Part shown: positions 35,645-45,017 of the stretch, one piece after another
Position numbering within the stretch: the stretch's first letter is position 1
Layout of the letters: every line of letters starts with the position of its first letter
Program-made: the position numbers and the translations under genes
Source: Vibrio neptunius
GTDB lineage: Bacteria > Pseudomonadota > Gammaproteobacteria > Enterobacterales > Vibrionaceae
Assembly (NCBI GenBank): GCA_019339365.1
Contig: CP079859.1
Span: 3,038,001-3,102,000, forward strand
Length of the DNA stretch: 64,000 nt
Direction: 5' to 3'
Notes under the pieces: model-generated
What the model saw: the letters and a program-made list of their open reading frames with translations, nothing else
Told to the model about the DNA's origin: nothing
Databases searched by the model: none

Positions 35645-36126
35645 ATGTGGAATATCAAACTAACGCACTTATTTGCAATGGTACTACTTGTTTCTCTCTC
35701 CGGCTGTGGTGGTGGAGGTGGTGAAAGCGGTGAAGCAGGATCTTCAGGTTCATCAACGGGTGCTTCGGCTGCAGCCGCATCAACCAATGAAGATTCCAAC
35801 ACTTTGGCCGATGTGCGTATCGATTATACCAACAATCTCACTTCGGTGTATCAGGTCGACATAGATGTCAGCCTACCTCACCTTTCAGCTTCGCAGGTTT
35901 ACATCTCCGTTTGTGATAATGCCGGGGGAGCGTGGAGTCTGTTGACTATGACAAATGCCTATTGAAAGCAGCGTTGCAATCCGGAACGGGCAGTTATCAG
36001 CTACGGGTACCTAATCACTGCGCATCATTGATAGCGGTAGTTTCTGTCATGGAACCCAACACTGCACCATTGGTCTATACGCTCAATCACAACAATCAAG
36101 CCGAAACGACTTGGCTCATTCAGTAA
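35645..36126 (+). CDS. Lipoprotein partner of the LruC-domain protein (frameshifted in this sequence)
   Basis: The start is a lipoprotein signal with lipobox LSGC (Cys21) followed by a glycine/serine/alanine-rich tether. The frame breaks at G5 (35924-35928). With six G's it continues through VESVDYDKCLLKAALQ to the stop at 36126, giving about 160 residues. Two later cysteines could form a disulfide. I do not recognise a domain. It is in the same transcript as the LruC-domain gene and probably acts with it at the cell surface; that is inference from spacing. Confidence 0.65.
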
Positions 36127-36137
36127 CGAAAAGCAAA

Positions 36138-36162
36138 CCAGCCGCATACTGCGGCTGGCTTT
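36138..36162. terminator. Terminator between the lipoprotein gene and epmC
   Basis: A nine-bp stem, CCAGCCGCA/TGCGGCTGG, has a three-base loop and is followed by CTTTAT on the plus strand; an A-rich flank lets it serve both directions. Confidence 0.75.
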
Positions 36163-36690
36163 ATATGACTTCAAACATGGAATAATCAAGAGCAGGCTGC
36201 TGATAAAAAGACCTTAATGCATCTGAAAGCATACGAACACGCAGTGGCATACCCTGCTCAAATATCTTGCCGACTTCCGTATGAACCTTGTGCATAAAGG
36301 CCAACCGATCAGGTTCAAAGTCTCCGTTTAAGTTATCGCAACTCACTGTAAACGGAAAACCTGCGCTAATAGAGAGGATCCACTCATAAGCCTGAGGCCG
36401 AATTTCAACTTTCTCAAATTCAGCCTGAACCGCTTCAGTGCGCCCATCCGGTTGGTACCAATAGCCAAAATCCTCTAATAAGCGGCGCTCTGGTCCTGCA
36501 ACACACCAATGCGCAATTTCGTGAAGTGCTGACGCATAGAAACCACGAGCAAAAATAATCCGGTGATTAGGCTGATTGTCATCCGCTGGCAGGTAAATAG
36601 GCTCGTCGCCCCTAACTCCAAACGCGTATTATACTCATCGAGAAAAGTAGTATTAAAAATGTCGATCAAGTCCTGATATTGGTGGCTCAT
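36161..36690 (-). CDS. epmC: Elongation factor P hydroxylase EpmC/YfcM (frameshifted in this sequence)
   Basis: EpmC hydroxylates the beta-lysyl-lysine of elongation factor P. The N-terminus (MSHQYQDLIDIFNTTF) is in one frame; the rest (GDEPIYLPADDNQPNHR, the metal-binding ALHEIAHW, LLEDFGYWYQPDGRTEAVQ, to YSMFEVI) is in another. The break is at C4 on the plus strand (36609-36612), where five bases restore a continuous protein of about 176 residues, a normal length. All conserved residues are otherwise present, which argues for a recent indel or a sequencing error. Confidence 0.85.
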
Positions 36691-36702
36691 GGGGATAAAA
36701 TC

Positions 36703-36774
36703 ATGGTTTGGATTACAGCGCTAAGCATTCTCGCATTTTTGATCCTAATTGCAAATCCCTACACCAACTACTGA
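36703..36774 (+). CDS. Possible 23-residue membrane peptide
   Basis: An ATG ten bases after GGGGAT opens a 23-residue frame (MVWITALSILAFLILIANPY plus three residues), which is a single hydrophobic helix. It begins only 12 bases from the divergent epmC start. No homologue comes to mind and such short hydrophobic frames arise by chance, so support is weak. Confidence 0.22.
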   Translation: MVWITALSILAFLILIANPYTNY

Positions 36775-36911
36775 CATTAGAAATAATTATGCGAAAGCCC
36801 CCTTCACAATCATAAAATCTCATTCGTCACAGATCACATTTCCCACTAAACTGACTTTTATTGGTTACAGAATGGCAGATTTCCAATCCGCTAGTCACGT
36901 AGGGCGAAACA

Positions 36912-37535
36912 ATGTTATTGAGCATTTTATATATCATTGGCATCACGGCTGAGGCCATGACCGGCGCACTCAGTGCAGGTCGAAGAAAAATGGATTGGTT
37001 TGGGGTTATGCTCGTTGCGAGTGCAACAGCGATTGGCGGTGGAACAGTGCGCGATATCCTCCTCGGCCACTACCCGCTCGGCTGGGTAGAGAATCCACAA
37101 TTTCTCGCAATCACCTGTATTGCGGGCGTGCTAACCACGGGATTAGCCAAATGGATCATCAAGTTTAAAGGGTTGTTCATTCGCCTCGATGCGCTGGGCC
37201 TGATTGTGTTTAGCATAATCGGTACTAAAGTGGCATTAGCAATGGGCCATCATGTCATGATCTGTATGGTAGCGGCACTAGTAACAGGCGTTTTTGGTGG
37301 GCTATTACGTGACTTAATCTGTCGTCAAACACCGCTTGTATTACACGAAGAGTTATACGCGTCTGTCGCCCTGATTGCTTCAGGCCTTTACCTAGCGTTA
37401 CTAGAGTTTGGTATTAATGATGTCACCGCGACTATCTCAACTCTAGTCGTTGGCTACATGCTGCGCATGGCTGCGGTTCGCTTTAAATGGCGTCTGCCTT
37501 CATTCCACCTTGAGACTGAAGGTTCTCTCCACTAA
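36912..37535 (+). CDS. Trimeric intracellular cation channel family protein (YicG/UPF0126)
   Basis: The 207-residue protein has about seven membrane helices and two copies of a glycine-rich motif, TAIGGGTVRDILLG (about residues 42-55) and TGVFGGLLRDLICRQ (about 125-139), which define the bacterial TRIC family. Bacterial TRIC proteins form potassium-permeable trimeric channels, and some may act as glycine transporters. ATG 36912 has AGGGCG upstream. It stands alone with its own terminator, between epmC and the DUF885 lipoprotein gene. Confidence 0.9.
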   Translation: MLLSILYIIGITAEAMTGALSAGRRKMDWFGVMLVASATAIGGGTVRDILLGHYPLGWVENPQFLAITCIAGVLTTGLAKWIIKFKGLFIRLDALGLIVFSIIGTKVALAMGHHVMICMVAALVTGVFGGLLRDLICRQTPLVLHEELYASVALIASGLYLALLEFGINDVTATISTLVVGYMLRMAAVRFKWRLPSFHLETEGSLH

Positions 37536-37540
37536 TTCAC

Positions 37541-37563
37541 ACGCCCCGTTCTCGGGGCGTTTT
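37541..37563 (+). terminator. Terminator of the TRIC-family gene
   Basis: An eight-bp stem, ACGCCCCG/CGGGGCGT, with a TTCT loop is followed by TTTTATT, directly after the stop. Confidence 0.88.
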
Positions 37564-37565
37564 AT

Positions 37566-37963
37566 TCTCTAGCGGTCGCTCAACTATGAATAATATTCGA
37601 CCGAATATTTACCGCTAAGGATCATTTGTGAGCCCGCTTGGATTTACCACCAAAACCTTCCATCGAAGCGCGATTGTGCGATGAAAGTACATTCAAGTAT
37701 TCTGCAAATCTCTTCATTGGTTTAATAACGCCTCTTCAGGACGACGCACTTGCTCACCAATCGCTAACATATTGATGCTACTTTCAATTACGAGTGCATA
37801 GCGGGTTAATTATCCGTTAATTTGTCCTGTGACCTTTTGCACAAACACAGCAGACGACTTATTTTACTCTGGTCGCCCACAAGGGAAAGTCTGATTTCAC
37901 TATCGTTAAACTCTCTCCATTCTTTTCCTTGCCATCACTTAAAATAAGCTGAAAGGTCTGAAG
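37566..37963. other. 398-base region without a gene; holds a nested palindrome
   Basis: No convincing coding frame is present. Near the left end, TAGCGGT (37570-37576) and ACCGCTA (37611-37617) enclose a perfect AATATTCG-AC-CGAATATT palindrome (37592-37609). A short open minus-strand stretch (about 37733-37812) may be a gene remnant but is too short to assign. The right end should hold the promoter of the DUF885 gene. Confidence 0.5.
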
Positions 37964-39980
37964 ATGAGAAACAAACAACGTATTACCCTATCGGCAATAA
38001 CGCTAGCCGTCATCTTGGCAGGTTGTAGCTCCGCGCCAAAAACAAATAATGCTTCCATCCAGCTGACGACACTACTCGACAGCTACCAACATGAATCACA
38101 ATCTCTGGATAGCACTCACTTTGGTATCGTCAATGATCAGATGGTTGCCGCACGTCAGTCTTTAGATCGTATCTATCTCGACAAGCTTCTTGAGATAGAA
38201 AGAAACGCGTTAACCGATGAAGAAAAGGTGTATTACGATACTTTCCGCTTTGACCGCACCATTGCGATTCGCGGTGCAAGCTTCCCCAATACGCGTTTTG
38301 GCAACTTCGATGTCCCAGTCACGCATTTTTACAACTATATACAGTGGAATGCCGAAGAAGCGGGCACTGCTATTGATACCGACTCCGACAGTGAACAAAC
38401 GTATCAAGAACAACTCATCCTGCTCAAAGAGTACACCTCTTGGGTCAGGGGCTTACGCAGCCAATACCAGCAAGCGACACAGCAAGGTATTCAACTACCC
38501 GCCATTCTTGCTGAGCGCCTATATCAAAACAGCGTGGACACGATTAGCTACAATAATTTTGCCATGCTCAAAGTAGGATTAAACGACTTAAAAACTCAGT
38601 CAGGGTATACGTCAACCTTTGTCAATCAATACACGCAGGAAGTTGAGAAAGCGCAGCGGGCAACCCAAGAGCTATTGGCGTATCTGCACAATCAGTACGT
38701 TAAGAGCGCTCGCGGTGAAGGCCAACTCACCGACAAGAATATTGGCTGGGGTGATTTACCCAATGGGCAGAGCTGGTATCAGTGGCACCTAGACCGAAAC
38801 AGCACCACTGGAAAGTCAGCCGCCGAGTTACATCATATGGGTGAACAGTTGGTCGCGGAAGCTAAAGCGGAAATGATTCGCGTGGCAAAAGTAGTGGTTG
38901 CGAAGCGCGGCTCCATTGTGGAAGCAGCGTATCGAGACCCAGCAACAGGTGACGTTTCACCTCGGACGTTTGAACTCGCCACGGACTCAGGCCAGATCAA
39001 TCTCGGAGAGTTTTTTAAATACCTCAACAGCGAGCAGTTCTTTTTATGGTCGAGATGGTCAGCAAACAACAACCAAGCAATACGCAGCGATCTGCAGTAG
39101 CGCATCCTCTCCTTCCGCCTGCGAAAACGCGCTGACGGACTACTATGTGTTTAAAGACAATGCCAACGGTGTCGTTGCCAGCTATTTTAAACCTATCAAC
39201 ACCGACTACACCATAGAGCCAACCCCTGCTGAAAGCGAGATGTATGATGGTGTGGCCTCTTACGATGACAATGTGTTCACTCTCAACACCAACCCAGATT
39301 ACAGCCTGCAAAAATGGAATGTCTCGACCTTGTTGTTACATGAAGCCGCGCCTGGTCATCATTTCCAAAACGCGTACGCGCAGGAATACCCACCCGCTAA
39401 TCTGCCCGATTATATGCAGGATATCTGGTACACCGCTTATGGCGAAGGTTGGGCGCTCTATACAGAGTGGCTTGGTATCGAAATGGGCATTTATGGAGAG
39501 CTTAACGCGCAGAATCAGCCGACGTTTGTTAACGGCAAAGGCATGTGCACTCCTGACACTGACTATAGCCAGTTCCAAGGCGGAATCTATACAGATGAGC
39601 AAGAGTGTAACGCCCTACAGTACTTTGGCAGTCTAAACGAAGCACAACTGAGGAATATGCGCTTGGCGGTCGATACCGGCATTCACTCCAACGGCTGGAG
39701 TATTCAGCAAGCACGCGATTATATGCACGCCAATTCTGCGCTCGGCGAAGGTGACATAGAATCAGAAAGCTTCCGTTACGCCGCCTATGTCGGTCAGGCG
39801 GTTTCCTACAAATCCGGTTATTTGGTTATCCGAGAATTGCTTGAAAAGGCTCAACAAGAGCTAGGAGATAAGTTTGAATACGCTGAATTCCACGACCAAC
39901 TGCTACGCTACGGACAGCAACCGATGGAAGTGATGAAGAGCAATATCAACAACTGGATTTCTACAAAACAACAGGCCTAA
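37964..39980 (+). CDS. DUF885-family lipoprotein, predicted metallopeptidase-like (frameshifted in this sequence)
   Basis: The start is a lipoprotein signal with lipobox LAGC (Cys21). The C-terminal half has the zinc-type motif LLLHEAAPGHHFQ and TAYGEGWALYTEWLG, which mark the DUF885 family of predicted M1/M3-like peptidases. The frame breaks at T5 (39041-39045); with four T's it reads SEQFFYGRDGQQ and runs to 39980, giving about 671 residues. The substrate is unknown; an envelope peptidase is likely. It lies between a TRIC gene and aroC and shares a terminator with aroC. Confidence 0.85.
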
Positions 39981-39986
39981 ATGAAA

Positions 39987-40013
39987 AAACGGCTTCCCTG
40001 TGGAAGCCGTTTC
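39987..40013. terminator. Bidirectional terminator between the DUF885 gene and aroC
   Basis: An 11-bp perfect stem, AAACGGCTTCC/GGAAGCCGTTT, has a CTGT loop and A/T flanks on both sides. Confidence 0.85.
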
Positions 40014-40019
40014 TATTCA

Positions 40020-41105
40020 TTAAATCTGAGGTGTTTCTGTCGTCACACCGTGATTCTGACCTCGATGGCGAAGTAAGTGATCCATCACTACAATGGCCAG
40101 CATTGCTTCTGCAATAGGCACTGCGCGAATACCAACACATGGGTCATGACGACCTTTGGTGATCAGCTGAGTAGGCTCACCTTCTCTAGTGATGGTTTCA
40201 CCCGGAACGGTAATACTTGAGGTAGGCTTAAGTGCTATATTCGCAACAATATCCTGACCCGTAGAGATCCCTCCTAAAATGCCACCAGCGTGGTTGCTAC
40301 CAAAACCGTCTGGAGACAAAGTATCGCGGTGCTCGCTACCCTTTTGGCTAACAACATCGAATCCATCGCCGATTTCAACACCTTTCACCGCGTTGATGCT
40401 CATCAGCGCATGGGCGATATCAGCATCCAAACGATCAAAAACAGGTTCACCTAAACCAACCGGAACGTTGGTTGCGACAACCTGGAGTTTGGCACCAATT
40501 GAGTCGCCTTGCTTTTTAAGATCGCGAATCAGCTGATCTAACGCATCAACTTTGTCGACATCTGGGCAGAAAAACGCGTTATTTTCAATCTCATCCCAAT
40601 CCACTTTCTCAATCGATACATCACCCATTTGAGACAGATAAGCGCGGATTTCGATACCAAACTCTTGCTTCAGGTATTTCTTAGCAATCGCTCCGGCAGC
40701 GACACGCATAGCGGTTTCACGTGCTGAAGAGCGACCTCCACCACGATAATCACGCACACCATATTTCTGGTGGTAGGTATAATCAGCGTGACCTGGACGG
40801 AACTTGTCTTTAATTTCCGAATAATCTTTTGAGCGTTGGTCTGTGTTTTCAATCAACAGACCAATCGAAGTACCCGTGGTTTTACCTTCGAATACGCCAG
40901 ACAGAATCTTCACTTCATCTGGTTCGCGACGTTGAGTGGTATAACGAGAAGTCCCCGGACGACGACGATCGAGATCCATCTGAATGTCTGCTTCAGTTAC
41001 TTCCAGCCCTGGAGGGCACCCGTCGACGATACATCCTAGTGCGATACCGTGACTTTCTCCGAATGTCGTTACTCGGAAATGCTGTCCGATACTGTTTCCT
41101 GCCAT
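40020..41105 (-). CDS. aroC: Chorismate synthase
   Basis: AroC makes chorismate from EPSP using reduced FMN, the last shikimate step. The start at 41105 ([10 protein letters not shown]) has GAGGAAG upstream and gives 361 residues; homologues begin here. Family signatures visible are [18 protein letters not shown] near residue 17, [12 protein letters not shown] near 125, and [15 protein letters not shown] in the C-terminal part. It follows prmB as in E. coli but has an intrinsic terminator and about 130 bases before it, so it probably has its own promoter. Confidence 0.97.
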   Translation of the reverse strand: MAGNSIGQHFRVTTFGESHGIALGCIVDGCPPGLEVTEADIQMDLDRRRPGTSRYTTQRREPDEVKILSGVFEGKTTGTSIGLLIENTDQRSKDYSEIKDKFRPGHADYTYHQKYGVRDYRGGGRSSARETAMRVAAGAIAKKYLKQEFGIEIRAYLSQMGDVSIEKVDWDEIENNAFFCPDVDKVDALDQLIRDLKKQGDSIGAKLQVVATNVPVGLGEPVFDRLDADIAHALMSINAVKGVEIGDGFDVVSQKGSEHRDTLSPDGFGSNHAGGILGGISTGQDIVANIALKPTSSITVPGETITREGEPTQLITKGRHDPCVGIRAVPIAEAMLAIVVMDHLLRHRGQNHGVTTETPQI

Positions 41106-41235
41106 TACTTCCTCAAATTTCTTCAGCCCTGTAAACAAAGCTGTACATTACAATTATTGGTAAATTCATAGTGGCGTTATTGCGATTTGATGTAAAGCCC
41201 TAATACCGATCTATTTTGCTTTTCTTTGCCAATAA

Positions 41236-41265
41236 AAAACGCCGGACAGGGCTGTCCGGCGTTTT
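41236..41265 (-). terminator. prmB terminator
   Basis: A long GC-rich stem, AACGCCGGAC/GTCCGGCGTT with a six-base AGGGCT loop, is flanked by an A-run that reads as a T-run leftward. Confidence 0.88.
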
Positions 41266-41291
41266 ATCACATCAAGCGAACTGAATAATAC

Positions 41292-42224
41292 TCAGTCTTT
41301 ATAGATAGAGAACTCTTCCGCATGCTGCTGCATCTGTTCACGCGTCAGCATGAATACACCATGGCCACCATTTTCAAACTCAAGCCAAGTGAACGGGATA
41401 TGTGCATATTGCTCCATCATATGAACCATAGAGTTGCCCACCTCACAGATAAGAATACCGTTATCCGTCAGGTAATCTGGCGCATTCGCTAGAATACGAC
41501 GCACCAATTTCAGGCCATCCGTACCCGCAGCGAGGCCAAGTTCAGGCTCATGCGTAAACTCATCAGGCAAACTGTTCATGTCTTCTTGATCCACATACGG
41601 AGGGTTAGACACAATCAGGTTGTACTTCTCTTTTGGCAGATCACGGAACAGATCCGAGCGAATCGGGAATACCTGCTGCTCCATACCATGGTCTTGAACA
41701 TTCTGTTCGGCCACCTGCAGTGCATCTGTCGAGATATCAATGGCATCGACTTCTGCATCCGGGAAAGCATGTGCACAGGCGATCGCGATACAGCCACTAC
41801 CGGTACACAGATCCATAATGCGTGTTGGCTCTTCGATGAGCCAAGGTTGAAACTCTGCCTGGATCAGCTCTCCAATTGGAGAACGGGGCACTAGAACCCG
41901 TTCATCGACAAAAAACTCTAAGCCACAGAACCAAGCACGGTTGGTCAGGTACGCGGTTGGAGTACGCTCATTAATTCGTTTCACAACGCGCTCAACAATG
42001 CGCAAGCGCTCGCTGCTCGTTAATCGAGAATTTAATACATGCGGAGGCACGTCAATTGGCAAGTACAACGTTGGCAGGATCAGCTGAACGGCTTCATCCC
42101 ATGCGTTATCAGTGCCGTGACCATAAAATAGGTTTGCGGCGTTGAAACGACTCACAGTCCAACGAATCATATCCTGAAGCGTGTGTAATTCTGATACCGC
42201 TTCTTCTACAAAAATCTTATCCAA
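41292..42224 (-). CDS. prmB: 50S ribosomal protein L3 glutamine methyltransferase PrmB
   Basis: PrmB methylates a glutamine of ribosomal protein L3. The 310-residue protein has the SAM-binding segment [16 protein letters not shown] and the substrate-glutamine motif NPPYVD. The start is a TTG at 42224 with GGAGG six bases upstream; no better ATG is nearby and homologues begin MDKIFV. It is divergent from smrB, with only about 60 bases between the two starts. Confidence 0.95.
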   Translation of the reverse strand: MDKIFVEEAVSELHTLQDMIRWTVSRFNAANLFYGHGTDNAWDEAVQLILPTLYLPIDVPPHVLNSRLTSSERLRIVERVVKRINERTPTAYLTNRAWFCGLEFFVDERVLVPRSPIGELIQAEFQPWLIEEPTRIMDLCTGSGCIAIACAHAFPDAEVDAIDISTDALQVAEQNVQDHGMEQQVFPIRSDLFRDLPKEKYNLIVSNPPYVDQEDMNSLPDEFTHEPELGLAAGTDGLKLVRRILANAPDYLTDNGILICEVGNSMVHMMEQYAHIPFTWLEFENGGHGVFMLTREQMQQHAEEFSIYKD

Positions 42225-42285
42225 AATTGCCTCCGAAAAGCGCTACAATACTGCCAATAGCATTTATTTATGTATCTATGACCCA

Positions 42286-42816
42286 ATGAGCAAAAAAGAC
42301 ACCGAAATTGATGATGATTTCGCCCTTTTCAGGGATGCAGTACAAGGCGTAAAAAAGTTGCGACAGGATACCATAGTCCAGCAGCCAAAAAAAAATACTA
42401 AGCAAAAAGAAATCAAACGTAGCGCGCGTGAAGCCAGCGATACAGAGTTCTATTTCTCTGACGAATTCGTGCCGCTTCTCAGTGAAGACGGACCGACTCG
42501 CTATGCCCGCGATGACGTATCTCAATATGAAGTGAAACGCCTTCGCCGTGGCGTGTACGTCCCAGATGTGTTTTTAGATATGCACGGCATGACGCAAAAT
42601 GAAGCCAAGCGCGAACTCGGCGCGATGATTGCTTACTGCATCAAAAATGAGATTTCATGTGCGTGTGTTCAACACGGTATTGGCAAACATATTCTTAAGC
42701 AAAAAACGCCGCTTTGGTTGGCGCAGCACCCGGATGTCATGGCATTTCACCAAGCGCCATTAGAATTCGGCGGTGACGGCGCGCTATTGGTTCTGCTTTC
42801 GATACCTGAGAAGTAG
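42286..42816 (+). CDS. smrB: Ribosome rescue endonuclease SmrB
   Basis: SmrB cleaves mRNA at collided ribosomes to start rescue. The start at 42286 (MSKKDTEIDDDF) gives 176 residues. After a charged N-terminal extension, the SMR domain shows LDMHGMTQNEAK near residue 100 (the DxH motif) and HGIGKHILK, the conserved GxG-type loop. The longer in-frame region upstream overlaps prmB and its promoter and is not used. It converges on the flagellar cluster. Confidence 0.93.
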   Translation: MSKKDTEIDDDFALFRDAVQGVKKLRQDTIVQQPKKNTKQKEIKRSAREASDTEFYFSDEFVPLLSEDGPTRYARDDVSQYEVKRLRRGVYVPDVFLDMHGMTQNEAKRELGAMIAYCIKNEISCACVQHGIGKHILKQKTPLWLAQHPDVMAFHQAPLEFGGDGALLVLLSIPEK

Positions 42817-42844
42817 AAGACTGGAGAGCTGGAGAAGTTTTCGA

Positions 42845-42874
42845 GGGCTGACGCTTAGTGTGAGCCCTTTTATT
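42845..42874 (+). terminator. smrB terminator
   Basis: GGGCT/AGCCC with an inner ACGC/GTGT pairing forms the stem and is followed by TTTTATT. Confidence 0.75.
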
Positions 42875-42888
42875 CCAACAAGTTGACT

Positions 42889-42993
42889 TGTCATCCTCAA
42901 GAGTGAGGTACGAACGAGTTGGGGATCTCTTCAAGTGAGTGCACCAAGCTATGAGATTCCCTACTCGCTCCTTCGTCACTCTATGGAATGACA
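42889..42993. repeat. 105-bp imperfect inverted repeat between smrB and flhB
   Basis: The ends are TGTCAT and ATGACA. Inside, GAGTGAGGTACGAACGAG on the left is matched by the complement of CTCGCTCCTTCGTCACTC on the right, and the GGGGATCTC/GAGATTCCC arms also pair. The whole can form one long hairpin. It looks like a small non-autonomous repeat (MITE/REP-like) of the sort scattered in Vibrio intergenic regions. No target duplication is evident. Confidence 0.65.
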
Positions 42994-43083
42994 CAGAACT
43001 GGGTAACTCGCGTTGATTGAATTAAGTCTAGTTTTCCAGCAGGGCGAAGCATTCCATAGGACGTAGTCCTTTCCGCGCTAGCC

Positions 43084-44214
43084 CTATTTCCTATACTCAG
43101 GAGGAATTGGAAGCTCTGACGCTTTAAGATTCGGCCTTTGACCTCCCCGTTTACGAAACTGTTTAAGCTGGAACACATAGGCTAGCACTTGTGCCACAGC
43201 CGTAAACAGCCCATCGGGGATCTCTTGCTCTAACTCAGTCGAGTGATAAAGGGCTCGTGCGAGCGGAGGAGCTGGAATCACATAGATGTCGTGTTCACGA
43301 GCAATTTCGCGTATTTTTAGCGCCATATGGTCGACGCCTTTTGCGACGACAATCGGCGCTTTATCAGTATCTTGCTTATAGCGAAGAGCCACAGAGAAGT
43401 GCTCCGGGTTGGTGACAATCACATCAGCTTGGGGAACTTCTGACATCATTCGGCGTTGGGCGGCTTCACGCTGCAACATACGAATACGGCCTTTGACTTC
43501 AGGCTTACCTTCCGTCTCCTTGTACTCATCTTTGACTTCCTGCTTGGTCATCTTCAACTGATCCGCGTGCTGCCAGATCTGGAAAGGGATATCAATCGCG
43601 ACGACAATCAGCAACGAACAACTGATCAAGAGTACAAAGTTAAGCAAGATATCTAATGCGTGGAAAATGTTCTGCGGATAGACATCCATACTCAACTGGA
43701 ACAGATCTTTCTGCGCTGCATCGATCAGATAAAATGCGACACCAGAAACCAAAGTGACTTTCAGAATCGATTTAAGTAACTCAACCCAACTTTGCAAGCC
43801 CACCATTCGTTTTAGGCCGCTGAGTGGGTTCATTTTTGACCACTTTGGCATCGCGGCTTCGACCGAGAAACTAATGCCACCAACTCCTGCGGCACCAATT
43901 AAAGCAGCAATGAACAGAACAGCAAGAATCAACAACAAGGGGCCAAGCAAGCTGACTAACGAACCAAGAGCAATATCAAACAACTTTGGCAAGTCAAAAA
44001 TTTCTTCACGCGACAGATCAAACAGACGCCCCATAAGTGTATACAACGCACGTGCAAGTGCGTCACCAAACCACATCAAGGCAATAGCGCCAATGACAAG
44101 CACAGATACTGACGCTAACTCTTTTGACCTTGCAACCTGCCCTTTTTCACGAGCCTGCTGCAATCGCCTGGGCGTAGCGTCTTCGGTGCGTTCTTGACCG
44201 TCTGATTCTGCCAA
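43084..44214 (-). CDS. flhB: Flagellar export switch protein FlhB
   Basis: FlhB controls the switch of the flagellar export gate from rod/hook to filament substrates. The 376-residue protein has four N-terminal membrane helices (about 30-210) and a soluble C-terminal domain with the self-cleavage site, here VTNPEHFSVALRY (about residues 267-279). The usual motif is NPTH, so the Thr is replaced by Glu while the cleaving Asn-Pro bond is kept. A charged N-terminal QERTEDATPRR is typical. It is last of the fliE-flhB run; flhA is not in the window. Confidence 0.96.
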   Translation of the reverse strand: MAESDGQERTEDATPRRLQQAREKGQVARSKELASVSVLVIGAIALMWFGDALARALYTLMGRLFDLSREEIFDLPKLFDIALGSLVSLLGPLLLILAVLFIAALIGAAGVGGISFSVEAAMPKWSKMNPLSGLKRMVGLQSWVELLKSILKVTLVSGVAFYLIDAAQKDLFQLSMDVYPQNIFHALDILLNFVLLISCSLLIVVAIDIPFQIWQHADQLKMTKQEVKDEYKETEGKPEVKGRIRMLQREAAQRRMMSEVPQADVIVTNPEHFSVALRYKQDTDKAPIVVAKGVDHMALKIREIAREHDIYVIPAPPLARALYHSTELEQEIPDGLFTAVAQVLAYVFQLKQFRKRGGQRPNLKASELPIPPEYRK

Positions 44215-44223
44215 TTCAGCCCC

Positions 44224-45006
44224 CTAACAATTTAAGCGTATGAAGCGGCACACTTGCTGCTCCCCTTGCAACCAGAATAGCTCATAGTGACTGAATAGCC
44301 CGGCGATAATGTACCAACAGAGTAATAAGCCGACGATCAAAGCAAACGCAAAACCCAGAGAGAAGATGTTCAGCTGTGGTGCCGCACGGGTCATAACGCC
44401 AAACGATAAGTTGATCGTTAACAACGCGATAATCCCAGACAAGGACATACTCAGTGCAACTTTAAACATGATCCCTAGCCAAAGTGCCAATTCCCTAAAA
44501 TCGACGGTGCTCAGTGAGCCGCTACCAATAGGTAGTGACTGAAAGCTCATTACCACCAGCATGATCATTTTCAAGTGACCATCGGTCGCGAGGAAAAACA
44601 TCGTGGCTAGGAACATAAAAAGCTGACCAAGTAACGGCGTATTCTGACCATTGGCAGGGTCAACCATTGATGCAAAACCCAAACTCGCTTGCATACCAAG
44701 AATTTGGCCAAGAATCACAAAGGTCTGAATCATGAACTGAGTAATGGTTCCCATCGCGACACCAATGATGATCTGCTCTAAGAGCGTCATGAAGCCTTGC
44801 CCAGAGAGCAACTCTATGGTGTCTGGCACAGCAGGGATAACAGGCATTACAGCAAGCGTAATTGCTAAACCAAGATAGAGTCTGACACGAGTAGAAACAA
44901 AACGCGCCCCTGTCACCGACATCACCATCAACATGGCAGCGATTCGGGTATAAGGCCAGAAGTAGTTGGCTATCCAGTCGAGTATCAGGCTCGTTGGGTA
45001 TTCCAC
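44224..45006 (-). CDS. fliR: Flagellar export gate protein FliR
   Basis: FliR is part of the FliP-FliQ-FliR core of the flagellar secretion gate. The 260-residue protein has about six membrane helices, starting WIANYFWPYTRIAAMLMVM. QASLGFASMVDPANGQNTP near residue 105 is family-typical. It lies 11 bases after fliQ and 9 bases before flhB, one transcript. Confidence 0.96.
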   Translation of the reverse strand: MEYPTSLILDWIANYFWPYTRIAAMLMVMSVTGARFVSTRVRLYLGLAITLAVMPVIPAVPDTIELLSGQGFMTLLEQIIIGVAMGTITQFMIQTFVILGQILGMQASLGFASMVDPANGQNTPLLGQLFMFLATMFFLATDGHLKMIMLVVMSFQSLPIGSGSLSTVDFRELALWLGIMFKVALSMSLSGIIALLTINLSFGVMTRAAPQLNIFSLGFAFALIVGLLLCWYIIAGLFSHYELFWLQGEQQVCRFIRLNC

Positions 45007-45017
45007 GTGAAACCGCC

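Noticed and set aside
36820..36845. CRP site before the TRIC-family gene
   Set aside because: One half (AAATGTGA, minus strand) is good, but the other half does not match TCACA.
37733..37812. Coding remnant on the minus strand (ALVIESSINMLAIGEQ and following)
   Set aside because: Only about 28 codons are open, with a stop directly upstream and no recognisable family.
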